From Owenia fusiformis (taxonomy: Eukaryota > Annelida > Polychaeta > Sabellida > Oweniidae), in assembly GCA_903813345.2 (NCBI GenBank), contig CAIIXF020000006.1:27723936-27787935 (forward strand): a stretch of DNA of 64,000 bases. Reading direction: 5' to 3'. The translations under genes were made by a program, and so were the position numbers. This document shows positions 27,901-42,900 of this stretch, piece after piece. The stretch's first letter is position 1, and the number at the start of each line of letters is the position of its first letter. A model generated the notes under the pieces. It was not told where the DNA came from. It did not search any database and saw only the letters and a program-made list of their open reading frames with translations.

Positions 27901-30900
27901 TATATACACTTCTCATGTTATTGACTTAGGAAGCAAGCATTAATGAAGAGATGGGCATAATAAAAATCTTACACATGCACTCTCTATAGTGAAAATTCTA
28001 ATATAATACAACCTCGAACAAGGCATTAAGATGCAAAATGTCACCACCAGCCATTTTTTACACACTGACCACCAAACACCCATTGACAAACACTGATTAT
28101 TGTCCACAAAAAGTTGGAGACTTCAACAATATGTCACAACCTGTACCACTTGTCGAGGTGACATAAAAACAAAAAATGATACTGCCCAGCCTATCGTCAG
28201 GCGCAATATTGGTCAATATTTGAGGTTTACTTTTGGTCTACTCATGAGGCGTACTTCTGGTCTACTTTTGGTTTTTCTCTGTGTTAAATCCCCATAGTCA
28301 GGCGCGTTTCAAATATTTAAATTAAGCCAAAAGTAGACCAGAAGTACACCTTATTTAATGACCTCATCAGGTTTATCAGGTCTATATTTGAGGTCTAGAC
28401 CTCATTTAAGCCTCAACTATCTGTAAATCAGGTCTATATTTGAGGTATACTTTTGGTCTACGCCTTATTTGAGGTTCACTATTGGTTTTCAGGTCTACTT
28501 CTCTTCTGCTTTTGGTGTACACCTTACGTTAAGGCACATTTCAATTATGGAAATTAAGCCTTAAGGTCTAGACCTCATTTCAGGTACAAGCCTCATATAC
28601 CTGTAAGTAAGGTCAGGTCATGTTTTGTTGTTTCAAAGTAGAAAAGTACTTAATACATATGAGTACCCTCCATAATTGTTAAATAAATTGCATTTATTTT
28701 GAATTGCTGTGTTGTTTTCTAGGATTAACTTGTCTCATGGATAAGATACAGATCTATGAACACATTAGAAAGATGAAGCAAAAATTACACAGTATTCTTA
28801 TATAAATTATATGTAGGCTTCTAATATGATGTATTTTTGTTTCATCATTTAAATTTAACAATATTTCAATATTTTATTATTTTCAGACATCCTTCTTTAG
28901 GTTTCCCAGATTTTGATTATTTTTTTAAGTTCTGATAAAAACCATTAATAGGGAGTTGAAAATACAGTTTACTGGTCTGTTAACCTAATATATTATAATC
29001 TGTCTCCTTCGTGATTCTGACAAAATACTACAGTAAGTGTGGCTTTTTCAGATTTATGTTTTCTAAGTTTTTAAAAAAATTCTATGTTTATCAGGTCTAG
29101 ATTTAGTCATTTTATAAATGTTTAAGTTTTTAAGGCGCAGTTTTGGTCTATACGCCTGTCAGTGAGGTCTATTCTAAAATGTTCTTAGTTTATCAGGTCT
29201 AGATTTGGTCATTTTGAAAATTGTTCAAGTTTTTCAGGTGCACTTTTGGTCTATACGCCTTACAGTGAGGTCTATTCTAAAATCTTCTAAGTAAATGTGG
29301 TTTAGATTTGGTTTTTAAGGCGCAGTTTTGGTCTATACGCCTGAAAATAAGGTCTATAACTGGAATTATTGTGAGTAAATGAGGCTAGGTTTAGGTCTAA
29401 GCCTTAAAAATACCTGTAAAAGAGGCATACTTTTAGTCTAGACCTGAAAGTAAGGCGCATTTAAGGTTAACTTTTGGTCTACGCCTCAAAAACCTGATGA
29501 TAGGCTGGGGATATTCAAATTCCTCATCAAACCGGCCATTCTGATACTCATAGCATCTTTCTGTTTCACCTCAGGGCTTACAATAAATGAGACGTGATGG
29601 TTTATCATGATATATCAAACATGTAGTGTAATATTCAGTCTCTCCATCTGCAAGTAATACCTAATAGAAATTAATCTACAGAAAGCTAAAAGAATTGTGT
29701 CATGAATCACAGTTGTTTCTATAAATAGATTTCTCTCTCATCATGACAATCAGAAACAATCTTTTGTGTAAAGGAGAATGAAGTGGAATGCGGTCTTCAG
29801 TATATCTAATAGCCTGAATTCGCTATCAGTATGCCTTCTTTTGATTGAAAGCATCTCTGAAGAGGAGTCAAAAACAAGCCATAAAGCAGATATAAGGTCT
29901 GTGGAGAAAAAAATTGATAAATTTTACCTTTTCTGAGCTATCGGGGCAAAGTTTGGTCCAACATCTTCTTCCTTATTCCTATTTTATAAAAATGTATGCA
30001 TATGGCAATATTCATCAACCAGTAGAACTGGCAAATCGTTTAGAATCTACAATTCCATACAAGGAGTCCCACTCATAGATTTTTCAAATTCTTTCCAAGT
30101 CGACGTCGAAACACCTAGCGGGTGAAATTGAAACTAATTTTTCTGGCTGCTCGAATCGATAAAATCTCTGATAGTGTGAGTCTTTTAATGAAAACTTTCT
30201 TATAGAAGTCACTTGACGATTATTAGAAAGCATTAAAAGTTGAATCCGAAGCTTAATCCGAAATAAAAGTGAAAAAAACATTGCGCGGACGTTAGAGAAC
30301 AAACTTCCGGTTTAATAAAAAATGGCGGACGTCGAAGGAGAAAAGATGACAAAGAATTAGAGGATTTTCCTTTGCCATTATCGATCGTTATAAGGTATGT
30401 GCACAAATTCTAGTTGCATACATGGAAAATAGATACATTTTTAAAGGCAACAACATATTCAAAGCTTTCATTTTACAATAGGCTCAGGATCATCGGATAC
30501 GACTCGGCAATCGATGTTCCCACTTTAACATGCAAAAAGTCACTAAGTGTAATTTTTATCTTTGATGATTTCACAGTTTATTAAGTCAGGACTGATGCTC
30601 CTGTTGAAGAATGGAAATATTTTCATCTTGATCCATCAAGGTATTTCATATGACAGAAGGAACACTGGTTTAATGGTTTGGTGTCTACTTAGCAAAAGAC
30701 AATTTCATCTGATTTGTTGAATGAAATATGGTTCAAATTAATCTCATCCTGAAGTAAACTGCCTGATTGCCTATTGCACTCAGGTATTATGAAATGGGAT
30801 AATATATTCCCTATTTATTTGACATTTTGTAAGCGATATGTCTTATAAATATGATGGGCAAAGAACAGTAATTTTTTGTCAACATTTGGCAATTGTGATC

Positions 30901-33900
30901 CTGCCTTCAGGCCACTGCACCTCCATTTTCTGACCTCTTGATTTCTGAGAAGTTACAATTGATTGTACCTTCAATAAATACTAGTCTAGTTAAAGCTAGA
31001 AAACAGCAACATTAAGGAATTGTTTTTTCAAGAAATATGGCAGCCATTTTAATATTCAGCTGCCATCTTGAATGTTTCTCCTCGGGCAGAGCTCTCTTGT
31101 CCCTGGGCAACAACAAATAAAATCTAAACCAAATCGGTGTACTAGTATTTGAGTTATCAAAGATAGTATTTGCTATGAAAAATGGTCATATTCTCCAGCA
31201 GTCCTTATACCCATGAGGCTATAAAATTTGAATCAAATCTGTCAATCGGTATTTGAGTTATTGTCTGGATACCAGGATGAATAGACAGATGTACAGGCCA
31301 ACGGATGGACAGACGGATGAACAGATGGATGGCTTTTCTATATCCCCTCGAACTCTGTTCCGTACATAGTAGTACAGTACCAGTTCAAGTCATAATTCTA
31401 TACAATATGAAAAGAAATCAGAAAATACAAAATCTTAATATTAATGCAGTTTCCAATGAAATGTGGTCCCATAATGCAAGTAAGACGCTTACGACAATAT
31501 CATACCTTTTTTAGGTATAATAAAAAAGTTGCATCTTAGCGATAGAAGTCCATTTGGTATTGAGTGACTATATCTCTACACAGTATTGGAATGCTAAATC
31601 CCTATCAAGAGCAATATCGATGTAGATCTACTACTTTCTAAGGACTATAGGTATTGATCTGCCTTATATGGATCTATCCTTAGATTCAGGTCAAATATGG
31701 TAACATATGGAACATTAAGGCCATGGAGGTTTTTCTTCTTGATACTAATAGCAAGTTTACATGTATACAATAGTACACAACTTATTTTAGAAAATTCTGT
31801 TATTATAATTCAGTATTTTAGCTATTTGAGTTGTTTTAGTTGCTAACAATTAAATAGATGCAGGAATGGCTATTCCACCATATAACCATTCTGATTTATC
31901 AGAGTCCCTCTTTACCTAACGCTTTTGAGAGAACTTTTCTGAACTATTCCAAAAGGATAGTAAAGGCTGTGGATCCCACAATGCCATATAACCATCATGA
32001 TAAACCATGACATCTCATTTCTTCTCACTCCTGAGATGCTATGATATAATGAGCTTGATTTGGCGATCAAAGGGAGCACAAAATTGAGGATTTTTGAGAT
32101 CTTTCATCCCATTCATTCACAGTACTGTCAACCCCTAAAGATTTTCTCGCGGGACAGAGTTTTTAGACCCAGTGCCCAAAATTCGCGGGATTTTGCGGGA
32201 CATCTACTAAAATCGCGGGATTTCGCGGGACATTAAAGGGATTTGCGTGATTGCGCTAATACGCCAAATTCAGGTCAAATTCGCGGGATTTCGGGGGACC
32301 ATTCGAGGGACAAACACCCTAATTGCAGGACAGTTAACAGGTTTACCACCAAAAACTTCATAGAGGGACAGATTTTTTAGACAAAGTGCCCTAAATTTAC
32401 GGGATTTCGCGGGACATCCACCTAAATTTGCAGGATGTCCCGGGACATTCAAGGGATTTGCGTGATTGGGACTAATGTAGGCCTAAAAGCGTGTAAAAGC
32501 TAATCAAACTTCCAGATATTGATTAATCAAATAAAATACACCGTTGCATTGTAACTTAAATAAACGTCAACACAATTTCACAAAATACGCATAGGAATAT
32601 TATTAAACTTTATTGTAATTTATCAAAAACAAAAACCATGCTTCGGGTGTGAGTACCGTAATCTAACACGAAATTCAAAAATTCGGAACAATACTTTGCA
32701 CTTAGGCTATGGCGTTCGTGACCAACTATGAAACGCTTACCCCCATAATGTTATATATTAAAGGGTGACGCATATCGTTTAGCAAATCGAACGCTCGTTT
32801 CTGGTGTTGCTCACCGTTTAGTATAAAAGGCCCGATCCCGGAATAATACTCAAGGGTTGACAGGTTCGAGGTCGTTGTGTCAACACCTCTAACTGTTATA
32901 TAGCATAAGTATATTATAGATCGTCATACATTTATAAAAGGGTGATTTTTATTTTGACAAATCAATTCCACATTTATGGGTGAAGTTTCAGGATATTCTA
33001 TTTGTGTATAATAAGGAAAAATTGGCATCTAAATTTCCCCATAACGTAATAGCACACAGCTTGGCATATGAAATATCCTACAAATAAAACAAAGCAAGAC
33101 AAACCGGTTTCTAATACAAGGATTTATACTGGCTGTTGTACATGTATTCTTTGAACGCAATCACTCTTTGGATAACGTTTTCAAAATCATTATAAACGGA
33201 TTACTTTATCAAAAAGACAATTTCAATAAACTGGATTTTACAGAACTCCCCTTATTTCTTAAAAATGGACTGATCCAGTTGATTCGCCTGGAGCCGCCAT
33301 ATTGTTTTTATACGGGATGCTAATCGGAACCCTTTAAAATGTACCTATTCAATAGACATATACTGTAGGCATGATATAGGGGTTCGATTAATCTACATCA
33401 AATTATAGGGAATGAGGTTACTTTTCTAGATAGGGTTTGTAGAAAAAAACGGGTACCGGGTAGTAAATCCTCCATGCTGGGTTCAGTTCAAACTTGGTAC
33501 CCGGTCGAAAAAACCGAGTACCCAAAAAACGAAATATACGAATATACAACATAATTAGATCATTAGAAAACGTGTAAGATTTGTTTTGAATTTACAAAAA
33601 TGTATGTAACTTCCTTCAAAATTGAGCTAGAAGCTTCAAATAAAAAGCATTTTAAGGCTCTTTTCTTCCTCTATCATCATGGTCATATTTCCATTGGTAA
33701 TGAAGGGAGGGGGATGCGATCGCACCCCCTCCTGGCTACGGCAATGACATTGTAAGACGATTTGAAAAACAAGATAAATCTTACTCTATTTTCAATAGTT
33801 CGTATGTTGGTACGTGAATTGTTTTGATTATGATTTAAATCTGTAAAAAGCTATCGTTGCTTTAGCAGAAAGGTGACGTGTGTTAATTTACATGATGCAT

Positions 33901-36900
33901 CGTGTAAAAATTTGATTATTAATCATATTTAAGTTATTCCAATTTTCGACAAAATGTCGACTGAATTGTAAATTGTTATGTCTTACAATGTCATAGGCGT
34001 AGCCAGGAGAGGGTGCGTTTTCTCATAATCTAATTATGTTATATATTCGTATTTTTCGTTTTTGGGGACCCGTTTTTTTGACCGGGTACCGGGTACCAAG
34101 TTTGAACCCAGCATGGAGGATTTACTACCCGGTACCCGTTTTTCTCTACAAACCCTTTCTAGATATCAGCGTCCATTTATTGTAACTCGCGTTTGCTAAC
34201 ATTTGCTCAGTTCTGAGATGAAGGCCACACGAGTAGTAAAAAGGCCAACGTTGGATTTATTTGTGACCTACGTACATCCCTATTTTCGTAATTAAAATGA
34301 AATTTGAACCCTTCCTCTTTATTTTGATACCAAACAACAGCATGCTAGGTACTTGAAATTAGGTAAACTTTACTCCTCAAAAGTGCAAAAACTTAGCTTC
34401 TTATATAAGACAAGATAATCACAATATAGGAGATTGCAACAATTTCGGAAATTCGCGGAGGTCAAAGCCACATTTGCGGGACTTCGCGGGACATTACGAC
34501 ACGCGAATTAGCCTAATTTTGATCAAATTCGCGGGATAATCCCGCCATTCGCGGGACACTTGACAGCTCTGCATTCATCTAATTGGGGTCATGAAACTTG
34601 TGTACCTGTGCCTGTTCTAATATCTGCTGTTAAATACAATGCCTATTATCTAATGTATTGACATAAAGGTATATTATTACATGATAACCATTACATTTAT
34701 TGACAGTTGTAACTCTTCCCATCTAATGTGCTCAGATCACAGAATATGCCTCATAATATCAAAGCATGTTTCAGGTGAAACAGAAAGATGCTATGAGTAT
34801 CAGAATGCCATTTTACCAACAACCTTGCAATATATATAGCAGCATTTATGAAATACTTTTCAGATGGGTTGACTGATGTCATAATATTAATAATGTTTTT
34901 TAAAAACAAGGTCACTTTGGATTCTGTTTTATAACTTTGTTAATTAATTATTTCTCATTGACTCTTTTTTCTTTTAAATAATGATTTTTTTTAAAAAAAC
35001 AAAAAAGAACAAGGATGTGTAGAATTCTGTTTTATAACTTTGTTTTACGTAAGGCAAGTTATTTTTCATCGCTTTATTTTTACTTTTTAATATGTATTTT
35101 CTCATTACTTTTCAAATGAGCCATCCATCAATTACACAGGCTTTGAAAATTCCTCGACTTCTTGAAATGGCCTTTTCATTTAATAATGCATGCATCAAAC
35201 TGATTCCCTGAAGAAATTATGAAATCAACAAAAATATTTATGTTTTTCATATAGAGTTTATGTATAGCAACCTGTCAAATTATGAAACTGTCGTTAGTTA
35301 CCGTTAATTATTTCTATTATCATAATTAGCATGTTTATCGAAGTACTGCAATTTTAAACAATAACATTTTTCCCTTGGATGTTAAACATGGCAATCACTG
35401 CCATGGCAACACTCGTTTAAATTATTTTTAGATAACAAGACTTAGTAAGCTGCTGTTTGCCTTCTTTTGCTAGAGTATGAAATACTGTAGACATGTTATG
35501 ATGTTTTCATTTGGATCAATAATAATGAGCGGATCTTATGACTCATGATTTTAGTAGAAATTGATGTCATCTTTCAACCTGTCTTTCAATTAAAGAAGTA
35601 ATTTTTCTAGATGTGTTTATGAAGCAAAATATATATTTTTACTACAATAGACCTGTTTTTCTCTTGATACATTTTTTCAAAAATAGCTTTTAGTCAGAAA
35701 GTTTCTTAAAACAATGTGTGTGCGCCACAGTAGGGCAGGGGGGGACAGAGAGTAACTTGTTTTGTCTACTTTTTTTAAATGGTGCTGTAAATAAAAGTTT
35801 CTTATGCTTTTGACAAGTAAACTAAGTGCCAACTGACATGACTAAATCGGAGAAAAATAGAATTCGTGAAAGTGTTTTTGAAAAAGCAAATATTTCAAAT
35901 GAGGCAACCGTTCCACAGTTATTTCAACATAGGTGTTTTGACAAGTAAACTAAGTGCCAACTGACATGACTAAATTGGAGAAAGATAGAATTCGTGAAAG
36001 TGTTTTTGAAAAAGTACCCTGCGTGCAGAGTCTAGTTAAACTACACTCTGCCAAGTAGAGACTATATTACAGTTTAGTAGCCCGACCCCCACGACGGGTA
36101 CCGGTGACAGTTTGGGTAATAAATCACTTTTGACCTACGCGCTGACCTTTCTTCCACCAATCAGCGAGCTTGAAGAAACATACGCCAAATGCGTTCTAAT
36201 TAAATATGCGCGTGTCATTGGTCAATTCCGGGCTCAACGACGACGTCAGAAGGACTGACCATATATAGAACGTCGGTCAAATTTGGCCGACGAACACTGA
36301 TTGGCGCGGTGAGTTCACAGGTTTATTTTAGTTTGAAAGAGTGAAGACGAAGCTCTCTTTTAAGAAGTGAAGTCAAACGAATGCAAAGGGTATTGAAAAA
36401 GCAAATATTTCAAAGGAGGCAACCTATCCACAGTTATTTCAACATAGGTGTTGACCTGATAACTACATATCTCAATATGAAAAGTTTGTTGATAAACAAT
36501 GGACTAATTATCATATGACGGATATTGAGTGCATTGAATGTTTGAAATAAAACTGTAAATAAGACTTCAATTAATAATGTGTTACAATTATTCCTGTAAA
36601 ACCCTGGACTCGGTAAACATGGTTATTATTGCGCGAAGACAACACAACATGGTTCATTCACAATGTGAAAGTCTTCGAAATGAAATAAATTACAAAGCAT
36701 TCAGACACAGCTGTATATAACATACAATGCTGTATGTAATACCGTTGTAAAAGGGTAGGATGTAATATCAAATTATGGTCCTACTCTCCATTGATTTATA
36801 TGGTGACCTCAATACAACTCTTTCCCTCATTATCTTATACGCAATCAGGGCCAGCAAGGGCCGTTAAGAAAGGGGACCATAATCCCCGGGGGACCATAAT

Positions 36901-39900
36901 TTCTTTCACACCGTGATGAAGTTATAATGATTCAGTGGAAATATTAATGCAAAATGAACAATCTCTTCTTAAATCCTAAAAAATGAATAATATGTCAATC
37001 AAACATATGTTAAACAGTCATACATAGACAGCAAACCTATTAACAGATTAAATGGAATACCATTTGTACCTCTAAGGTGTTCTACTTGCCAGGTGTTCTG
37101 AGGTTCATTTAACATCAAAGTCCCTGACTTGAGCTTGTACTTAAGGATGATCGTTATTAACCGAGCTATTCTGATTGTTTTTTACTGTATTTGAGTATCA
37201 TACACTTATGTGATCCAGCTGATTAAACAACACAACATATTCAGCAAAAAAATTAATATTCAGCAAAAAAATTAATCATTTTATCATGACTACATTTTCT
37301 CATCATTTGCGATAAGATAGAAAGGGTTTCTCAACAAACGGGAATTATAATCAATTGTTGACAGCAAATCGAAGAAAAAGATCATATTACTTTCCGGGGA
37401 TTTAACAGTGATTTCCATGTATCTAAAGCCCTTTAAAGCGGACAGTGTTAAATCCTTGCAGGAACTTATTTCTTAATATGACTCAATCCACATAATTCAT
37501 TGAAGATCGATGTCGCCCTACCCTCTAGATGTTCATCAGTAAGCTTCCCTATCCGCTTAATATTACAGTTGATTTTACAGTCCTGATTCTGAACGTCTTG
37601 ACTTGCAGCCAGAAAATCTCCTGACAACATATTCACCATTGATCTCATAGACCCAGAGGAGGGTTTGGGGGTCCAGCTAACCCCTATCACTACTCATTCT
37701 GGTTGGAAATAGACAAGATCAATTTAACAATCCTGATAATGAATGTCGCCACTTGTAGTAGAAAAGGAAATTACATATTCATCTTCCCTCATACCCTCAT
37801 TTCATATGACTGTAGGATTGAATGGTACATCACTATGCATTCGGGATAGAAATCGACCAGATCAATGATCAAAGAATTAGCTCTTATTGAGAGTATGTAT
37901 GAAACAAAGCTCTTGTTAAGAATACAATGTTAATGTCAAGGATAAAGTTTTATTTGGCTTTTTCATTTTGTTAAATTAAACTACTTTTTACATTTACAAA
38001 CAATTAGCTGCCACCTTTAATAAATTAATTCTTTCAATAATCTAACTTTGAAAAGATTTGATTTTTTCATCTTGGAAAAAAGAAATTTTGCAACTTTGAC
38101 ATCTGGTGATAGATGATACTAACTTGATGACTCATTTGTTAAATCAATCAATCTTCACAATGCAATGTTACAAATGACTACAATAAATACAAAAATGACT
38201 ACAATAAATACAATTATTTCAAGTTTTCATACAGGATTCAGTATAAAGCCCCAGATGCTGCAAACAATTGAATACATCATTTTTGACACATTTTGAAGCT
38301 TTATTTCTTATTGAGAATACAGTATAGACTATTCTCGCTTATCAAATTGCAGTCATAAGCTCTACAAAGAGCAGACATTCCCTTTAGGGTTCTTAAATGA
38401 AGTCAATGACTAAGTTATTTACAATATATTCTGAAGTAACATTGGTATTCAGTACCTGGTAGATTAATTCCTTCAAATTCTTCATTAGCATTCAATTTGT
38501 ACCCATATATCAAGCAGACTGTAACACTTATAACAGACACTGACAAATTCATTTATTTATATTTCGCAGTAACATTGTTATCCATGAACTGTAGATTAAT
38601 TCCCATTACCATCTATGTAACATTCCATCTCTCTCGAAAAGTTTAACAATTGTTACACATACTGATGCTAACACACTGATGCGTTGACATAATAGAACAC
38701 CAAAATGCACAAACAAACAAACAAACAAGAAACAAGCAAATGACAACATCTACGGGTGCATACCTTCTGGCAGCCTTACACAATGTCCCTCCACCTCTTG
38801 GTAGCCTTTGAAGCAAGCGCCACATTGAGGAGGGCGGTTACAGCGGTGACGGAATGACTGGTGACATTGCTTCACAGGGGGACAACGTGCCCTTATTGGA
38901 GGGTTACCTGGTTGTAAAGGCTGGGATACTTCCTCCTCCAAACCTGTGTAGAGAAAATGTTAAGCGTGTTAAGAAAACCATCACCAGCAAAAAGAATTAG
39001 GCATGCAAATTACTATATTCATTTATTCATTAAATACCCAGTATACACAGCCAATCTCCAATTTTATACAGTAGCATTTTGCCAATAGTAACATACTTTT
39101 TTGCCATATGGCTAAAACAGTACCATACGGTACCATGAATACTGTGCGGTACCAAACTCAAACAGCACTGTACCATACTCTTAATGTACCATATGGTACT
39201 GTGAGTGCAGATTGGGGATGTATATGATTTTAAAAGCAAGGATGTAAGCAAAATCAAATTAATGAAAATGGCAGCATTTTATTCATTAGTTAAATAACAA
39301 GCAAAAGCAATCTTTGATCATGTACTAAAATGTAAGGTTAGAATAGTATTACATCAAGCCCTTATATCTCTATTCATCAATACAGGCTCAAGAGAATGAT
39401 GGTACAAGGGCTCAATGCAAGACTAAATACACATATAAGACAAATCTAAAACACACTTTTGAGAATGAGATTTCTGATATAAGGACTAAAACTCAGATAT
39501 TATTTATTAGCCAATCTCTAGATCCGTTTGCATGATCCGTTTGCATTTGGACTTTTCTTAATGGAAAAGACAGTTTCTGATCAATTGGAAATGATCTACA
39601 AACGTAAAACTTTGTTATAATCAACAAAATTGTTTTCTATCACGGCATCGACTCCTCAAGTGAGAAAATTTACGATTCTACGATCTTTAAATCAAGAATC
39701 ATCTGTGAGACTACAAGATTGGATCTTGTATGAAATGAGAGGTACTGAGTAATATTTCACAGAGTCAAGACATACACAGTAATTATTTCAAGATAAATCA
39801 GTATATTATAGCACAAGGGAGAATGTTTTAATGTCTAGAGGGATTCTTTACAATGAGACATAAGACAACATCACCTTCAGGTTTTTACTTTTGACTTTTT

Positions 39901-42900
39901 ACTGTGACCATTTTTTTAACCTAACAATTAAGTTATGGTTGTATATTATCCATCTCATTTACATAGGCGTAGCCAGGGGGTCCAATCACCCCCCCCCCCC
40001 CCATAACCAATATCCATGAAATAGAAGAAAAGAGCTTTAAAATGCTTTTTATTTGAAGCTTCTAGCTAAATTTAAAATAAATCTTGTTTTGGCTTGTTAA
40101 TGCCACAATTGCATCCCCTCCCCCTGACTGAAACCTGGCTACGCCCCTGTTTTATGTAATTGTGTTTGATACATAAAGTACCTATTGTTTAGAGTCATTA
40201 GAAGAAAATATATAACATTACCAATATAGATTTTTGTGATTTTTGTGCTTAAGAATGCCGATGTAAGCTAATATGTAATACTATAAATTAAAAGATATAT
40301 AGATATATGTTTGTGACACAGACAGAAGATAAGTAACATATTGAAATTGATCCTAAGAATAAGTCAGAATATATTTTTCATCTCACATCTTTACACGTCA
40401 AATGAGCTTCATTTTCTGCGAACTCTGAACTCTGAGAAAAATTTTAACCACTGGATTTTTGGTGCTTATCTATTATATGTAGCTCTAAGCAATAAGATAA
40501 ATTGAGCAATGGACTAGATAATTCTAAAAGATACAATTATCTATCAAAGTAATATCCACAAATGATATAGATGATAGTTATTGCATGTTGCTATGACGAT
40601 GTAACGGATGACGTACGAATAAGATAAATGATTAGTTTAACAAGTACATTGATAAGAGTGTAAGGTGTAACCTTATATCAGGTTAAGATATATACTAATA
40701 AAACCTGGCTAGTCTATATAGTACAGCCTTGGACCCGCCAAAAGTGTTCAGATTGGCAGGTGTTCATATTTCAAGGTTTTTGAACATGGACATCCATGGC
40801 AAATTAAGCAAGATATTAACATGTAAAATGTAACCACCTTCTATTTGTTACAGATGCCAAATGCCAAACACCACCGAGCACCAACCACCCAATGTTGAGT
40901 GCCATCCACAGACAAAAACAATATGTCAACTATAACTGGGAATGAAAAGTGAAAAAGTGTTCACATTGGATCTTTGATAATAAAGAAATCTGGATATAGA
41001 CTTAAGTGTATATTACAATATGTGCAGTATATATTACAATATGTACAGTATATATTACAATATATGCAGTATATATTATAATATGTACAGTATATAATAT
41101 ATACAGTATATATTACAATATGTACAGTATATATTACAATATGTACAGTATATATTACAATATGTACCAGCATTGTGCTTAGCAGGTCAACTATTATTGA
41201 TAAAATTGCATCATGTATGCTCTAATCATCAAGAAGAAAAAGTAAATTTATCCTTAATACTGTAGATTGGGTTAATTTGGCGCCCGCTTTAATTTGGCGA
41301 ATTTGGTGGAATTGAAAAATTCGCCAATATAAATCTTCACCAAAATTTAGAATGAATACCTGGGAATTATCTCGGGTATTTCGTCCAGTTAATTAGGTCA
41401 CTTCCGGTTTAGTTTTTTTCCAAAAATATGAAAAATGTCTCTCATAAATTGGCTCAGAACTGGTCAGTCACTCATTAATACTCAGGGAAAACTAGAAAGG
41501 GAAGGGGCGGTATAGTAGCAGCATCGATCGAGGTGCAAAATGTAAAGGATGATCTCACAAAAATGTACAAACATGGTGAATATCGCCAGTGGTCCTCAAA
41601 ACAAAAAATGAACATAGTCAAACATGCCCATGTTTGCAAACAGCGCGTAGGTTTAACATTTTTTGCATATCCGCCAAATTAAATAGCCGCCAATATGCCA
41701 AAAATGGCAACATCGCCAAATTAAGCCAACCTACCGTAACAGTATACTGTCGCTAAGATCACTGATCTAATGTCAATATTTTGCTATTTTCCACATGACT
41801 CAGTGTTAATATGTAACGAACAAATGAATAATTACTTTGCTGATGTAGTTAAACCAGAACATCCGTACACCTCGCTCATCTAAACACCTCTCAATTGTGA
41901 ACATTTCAGTCCTATTTTTTAATTCTGCCATAGACTTCCATGTTAAATAAAAAAAAATGTGAGCACCTGGAAGTCCAAACACTAATGGGTTGGCCCAGTG
42001 GCATTCGGATTAGCCAGGCTTTACTGCGTAATCAATATACATTTAGTGCATGATTTCAAAATGTTTCCCAGCTATCCCCTGATCTCCAAAACTGGGCATA
42101 TTTTGACCAATTTCGGTCTAAATTTTTGCACCCACTTGAGAAAAATCCTGGGGAGAACACTGTGGGGGTGGGGTATTTTAAGGATTAGATAAGACTTACA
42201 GTATTAATGTTTATAGCCTTCTGATTCACAAACATCTCATATTTTTGTTTTTTAAGAGATGTATAACAAACCTTACAGCTCTGTAAGTAATGTGAGTAAA
42301 GTGAAGGGGTGCTAATTCTAATAAATACATATAATATGTAAATGATACTACAGTTTGGAACAAAAATAATGACAAATGGATTTGCTGAAGTGAGGATTTC
42401 CCATGTTAAAAATAAGAGAATTTTCAAGAGTTCATACATCAGTGGATGAGAGAATACAAATGTAAATAAAAAAATATACAATTTTTTATTTTAAGGGATA
42501 TGTATCTAGACAATATTTAAGACTATAGGGCTTTCAAAACACCATGGTTTGGATATGGTGATAAAAAATCCACATGTCATTTATTTTGTTCCAAACTGTA
42601 TAAGATTTTTAGTAAACAATATGCTTTCTAATTAGTGGCACGGGTGGGTGTTTTCACATTTGCTGAATAGGATATGGTTAACCAGTGAAACCTATATATA
42701 TGAACATCTCTCTCTTGTGAACACCTGTCAATGTGAACACCTTGGTTCCATTTGATTTCCTTGATAAAAAAATACTTGAAATGTGAACATCTTCCTATCC
42801 AACCACTTCAGGTTGGATAGACAATAAGTAGTCAGAAAAGTCTCAAATAAATTCTTAAAGGTTTTATCAGATTCAAGGTCATTTGAAAGTTTTACAAGAT

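Larger units (their letters stand above)
25399..38763 (-). other. NPDC1-like intron 2, 13.4 kb
   Basis: Holds the 21-bp minisatellite, the 28185 element, the composite 32120-34571, a family B MITE and the candidate plus-strand exon at 30322. 29510-31000 and 34580-35800 are unique AT-rich sequence; 37075-37110 has a family C scrap. The minus-strand frame at 37466-37690 is not recognised and has no clear splice sites. Confidence 0.65.

Noticed and set aside
30084-30302. 72-codon minus-strand ORF facing the candidate exon at 30322, as a bidirectional partner gene
   Set aside because: The first ATG is internal, there is no recognisable family and no splice or polyadenylation context supports it.
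38764-38943. EGF-like domain in NPDC1-like exon 2
   Set aside because: Six cysteines are present but the spacing and the missing Gly/aromatic pattern do not fit EGF; the NPDC1 Cys-rich segment fits.
42185-42481. 98-codon minus-strand ORF
   Set aside because: Hydrophobic AT-rich translation with no family pattern, in unique intron sequence.
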